Assembly (NCBI GenBank): GCA_937891805.1
Contig: CALATK010000302.1
Span: 1-30,957, forward strand
Length of the DNA: 30,957 nt
Reading direction: 5' to 3'
Source: an uncultured Fibrobacter sp.
GTDB taxonomy: Bacteria > Fibrobacterota > Fibrobacteria > Fibrobacterales > Fibrobacteraceae
Shown: piece by piece, positions 29,444 to 30,957 of the stretch
How the letters are laid out: the number at the start of each line of letters is the position of its first letter
Position numbering within the stretch: position 1 is the first letter of the stretch
The notes under the pieces: model-generated
The model's input: only the letters and a program-made list of their open reading frames with translations
Told to the model about the DNA's origin: nothing
Databases searched by the model: none
Translations under genes and position numbers: made by a program

Positions 29444-30361
29444 TTAAAAAATATCCATATTTAATCTAAGGCCCTGTTTCTTGACGTCTGCGATTAGGCC
29501 GTCAATATCGGCACCTATGCGGTCCAGTTCCTTAATTATGTCGCCTTTTTTAGACAAAATCAGCCCCATGGTGTTGTCGTCCTGGGAAAGTTTCGCCTGG
29601 ATGGTTTCAAGTTCCGTTTTAAGCCCGCGGACCTGGGTCAGGAGGGTATCTACATGAGCCACAAGGTTTTCCACTTTCTGGACGGTGCCCTCGGCCCTTT
29701 CGGGAACATTTCCCAGGCTGGATTTTGCCTTGTCCAGAGTTCCTTCGGCTTTTGAAAGCAGGTCCTTGGCCTCGCCTACCCATTCCTGGACCGATTCCTG
29801 CGATATCCCGACCAGGTCATCCGCCTTCTTGAGCACGCGGTCAAGACGCTTGCCCGCTGTACCCTTGGTCACGGAGTCCTTCAGGGCGCCAATCTGGGTG
29901 GCAATGGAGTCCAGCTCCGAGAGGATAAAGGCAATGTTTCGGCCAATGGCGTTGGCGCCCTCTTCGTAGTAGCCGTGCACCGTATCACCGTCGGCAACTA
30001 GGTCCTTTGAATCCCCGGTCAAGACGCTGAGTTCACGTTCGCCCATAAGCCCTGCCGTTTTCAGACGGAACTCGGAGTTTTTCGGAATCTTGGTATCGGC
30101 AAGGACACGGGCCGTCACATAGACCGCTTCGTCTGTCAGTTGCACCTTTGCAATTTCGCCCTTGGTGATTCCGCGAACTTCCACACGGTTGCCCGGAGAA
30201 AGAGTTCCGACGCTTTCGTAGCGCACCACAAAACTGTAGCGGTCATGATGGGGGCTTGCCGGGTGGAACAGGTACAGGGCCATACCGCACCCGACCACGA
30301 TAATCGAGAAGACGACAAAGGGGAATAAATTGGAACGGAATTTTCGACGGAAGCTATTCAT
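29444..30361 (-). CDS. MCE/MlaD-family protein
   Basis: Predicted membrane-anchored protein of the MlaD type, involved in lipid trafficking between membranes. The 305-residue product has one N-terminal transmembrane helix (about 12-32), an MCE domain (about 42-120) with VRYESVGTLSPGNRVEVRGITKGEI typical of the family, and a long helical C-terminal region (about 135-300) that would form a coiled-coil tunnel or needle. No MlaE permease or MlaF ATPase gene is present in the window. Its ATG overlaps the stop of hprK within ATGAATAG, so the two genes are translationally coupled. Confidence 0.9.
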   Translation of the reverse strand: MNSFRRKFRSNLFPFVVFSIIVVGCGMALYLFHPASPHHDRYSFVVRYESVGTLSPGNRVEVRGITKGEIAKVQLTDEAVYVTARVLADTKIPKNSEFRLKTAGLMGERELSVLTGDSKDLVADGDTVHGYYEEGANAIGRNIAFILSELDSIATQIGALKDSVTKGTAGKRLDRVLKKADDLVGISQESVQEWVGEAKDLLSKAEGTLDKAKSSLGNVPERAEGTVQKVENLVAHVDTLLTQVRGLKTELETIQAKLSQDDNTMGLILSKKGDIIKELDRIGADIDGLIADVKKQGLRLNMDIF

Positions 30362-30957
30362 AGGGGGACCAGTTCTCCGGCTCCATTTCCAAGAGGTCGT
30401 CGGTGTATTCGCCCTTCGCCTTGGCCTTGATTTTCTGCATCAGGTTTTCGTTGAAATCCCGGGCCACGTTCTGACCATTCATTTTCATGAGGGCGTTCAT
30501 GGCAATCACTTCACAAATCACTGTCAGGTTCTTGCCCGGCGACACGGGAATCACAATCTTCGGGATAGAAACGCCCATGACGACTTCGTCCAGCTCGTTC
30601 AGCCCCGTACGCTCGTAAGAAACGTTCTGGCTCCAGGGCTGGAGTTCCACGATGACTTCGATCTTTTTCACCTTGCGAATAGCGTGGATGCCGAACATGG
30701 AGCGAATGTCCAAGAGGCCCACCCCACGGATTTCCATGTGGTGGCGGATCAGAGGGTCGGGGCGTCCGATAATCACGTTGCCCACGTGGCTTACATGAAC
30801 TACGTCGTCGGCCACCATGCGGTGTCCGCTTTCTACCAGGTCCAGCACGCATTCGGACTTGCCCACATTGCTGTCGCCCACAAAGAGCATGCCTATGCCG
30901 TAAACATCCACTAGGCTCCCGTGGATGGTGGCGTGAGGCGCAAAGAATTCCTCGAGA
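30354..30957 (-). CDS. hprK: HPr kinase/phosphorylase, partial (N-terminal part cut off by window edge)
   Basis: Regulatory enzyme that phosphorylates Ser46 of HPr with ATP and removes it again. The frame is open to the window edge, so the N-terminal domain is missing. The visible part starts LEEFFAPHATIHGSLVDVYGIGMLFVGDSNVGKSE in pieces: the HG-LVD segment and the P loop GDSNVGKS are typical, followed by LVESGHRMVADDVV and the family signature MEIRGVGLLDIRSMFG. The C-terminal region is about 185 residues long. In Gram-negative bacteria hprK often occurs without full sugar PTS and can have other roles. It is coupled to the downstream MCE gene. Confidence 0.95.
   Translation of the reverse strand, partial: LEEFFAPHATIHGSLVDVYGIGMLFVGDSNVGKSECVLDLVESGHRMVADDVVHVSHVGNVIIGRPDPLIRHHMEIRGVGLLDIRSMFGIHAIRKVKKIEVIVELQPWSQNVSYERTGLNELDEVVMGVSIPKIVIPVSPGKNLTVICEVIAMNALMKMNGQNVARDFNENLMQKIKAKAKGEYTDDLLEMEPENWSPYE

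Noticed and set aside
1..30957. CRISPR arrays, insertion sequences, prophage or tRNA/rRNA genes
   Set aside because: No direct repeat-spacer pattern, transposase or integrase gene, or RNA gene structure was found on either strand.

Overview
The window looks like chromosomal DNA from a Fibrobacter-type bacterium (phylum Fibrobacterota). Several lines of evidence agree: a FISUMP-domain lipoprotein (the Fibrobacter succinogenes major paralogous domain), a TIGR02147-family regulator, a glycoside hydrolase family 45 cellulase built as a Ser-rich-linker lipoprotein, many exported lipoproteins, and Gram-negative envelope genes (LpxL-like acyltransferase, MurJ, LpoB-like, MCE/MlaD). This is family-level recognition by eye; no database was searched.

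Layout. 1-3428 (minus): tuf, rpsJ, rplC, rplD, rplW and the first part of rplB, the start of a tightly packed S10 ribosomal operon. 3429-3944: a 516-base AT-rich divergent control region. 3945-5345 (plus): GH45 cellulase lipoprotein with its own terminator. 5421-9447 (minus): MurJ flippase, LpxL-like acyltransferase, FISUMP lipoprotein and an exported helical-repeat protein. 9517-10863 (minus): a plant-like 6-phosphofructokinase. 10962-14289 (minus): beta-barrel-like protein, OmpR-type response regulator and a histidine kinase without HAMP. 14416-17241 (minus): PEGA protein, LpoB-like lipoprotein and COG3014-like lipoprotein, a probable envelope-assembly module. 17471-19162 (plus): predicted ABC-class ATPase of unknown role. 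19348-20099 (plus): a two-gene unit resembling a GNAT toxin with an uncharacterised partner. 20119-21276 (minus): flavodiiron protein. 21342-22721 (minus): two tandem CAP-domain lipoproteins. 22836-23549 (plus): RsbW-like kinase plus STAS antagonist. 23546-24964 (minus): LeuT-type Na+ symporter. 25011-25352 (plus): small GIY-YIG protein. 25459-27724 (plus): TIGR02147 regulator followed by two lipoproteins, under a leader full of palindromes. 27657-end (minus): metallo-beta-lactamase-fold protein preceded by a 59-codon small gene, DksA-like factor, MCE protein and the C-terminal part of HPr kinase.

The strongest non-genic signal is a set of intergenic arrays with an exact seven-base period. 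Three arrays (7011-7108, 10921-10962, 15835-15890) share heptads of the type CTANNNN and touch a start or stop codon; a fourth (17419-17453) uses a different heptad. They recall the heptanucleotide STRR repeats of cyanobacteria but are not explained by any gene here. The other best leads are the GNAT-type gene pair, the TIGR02147-lipoprotein operon with its 47-base palindrome, and the composite inverted-repeat region at 16567-16689.
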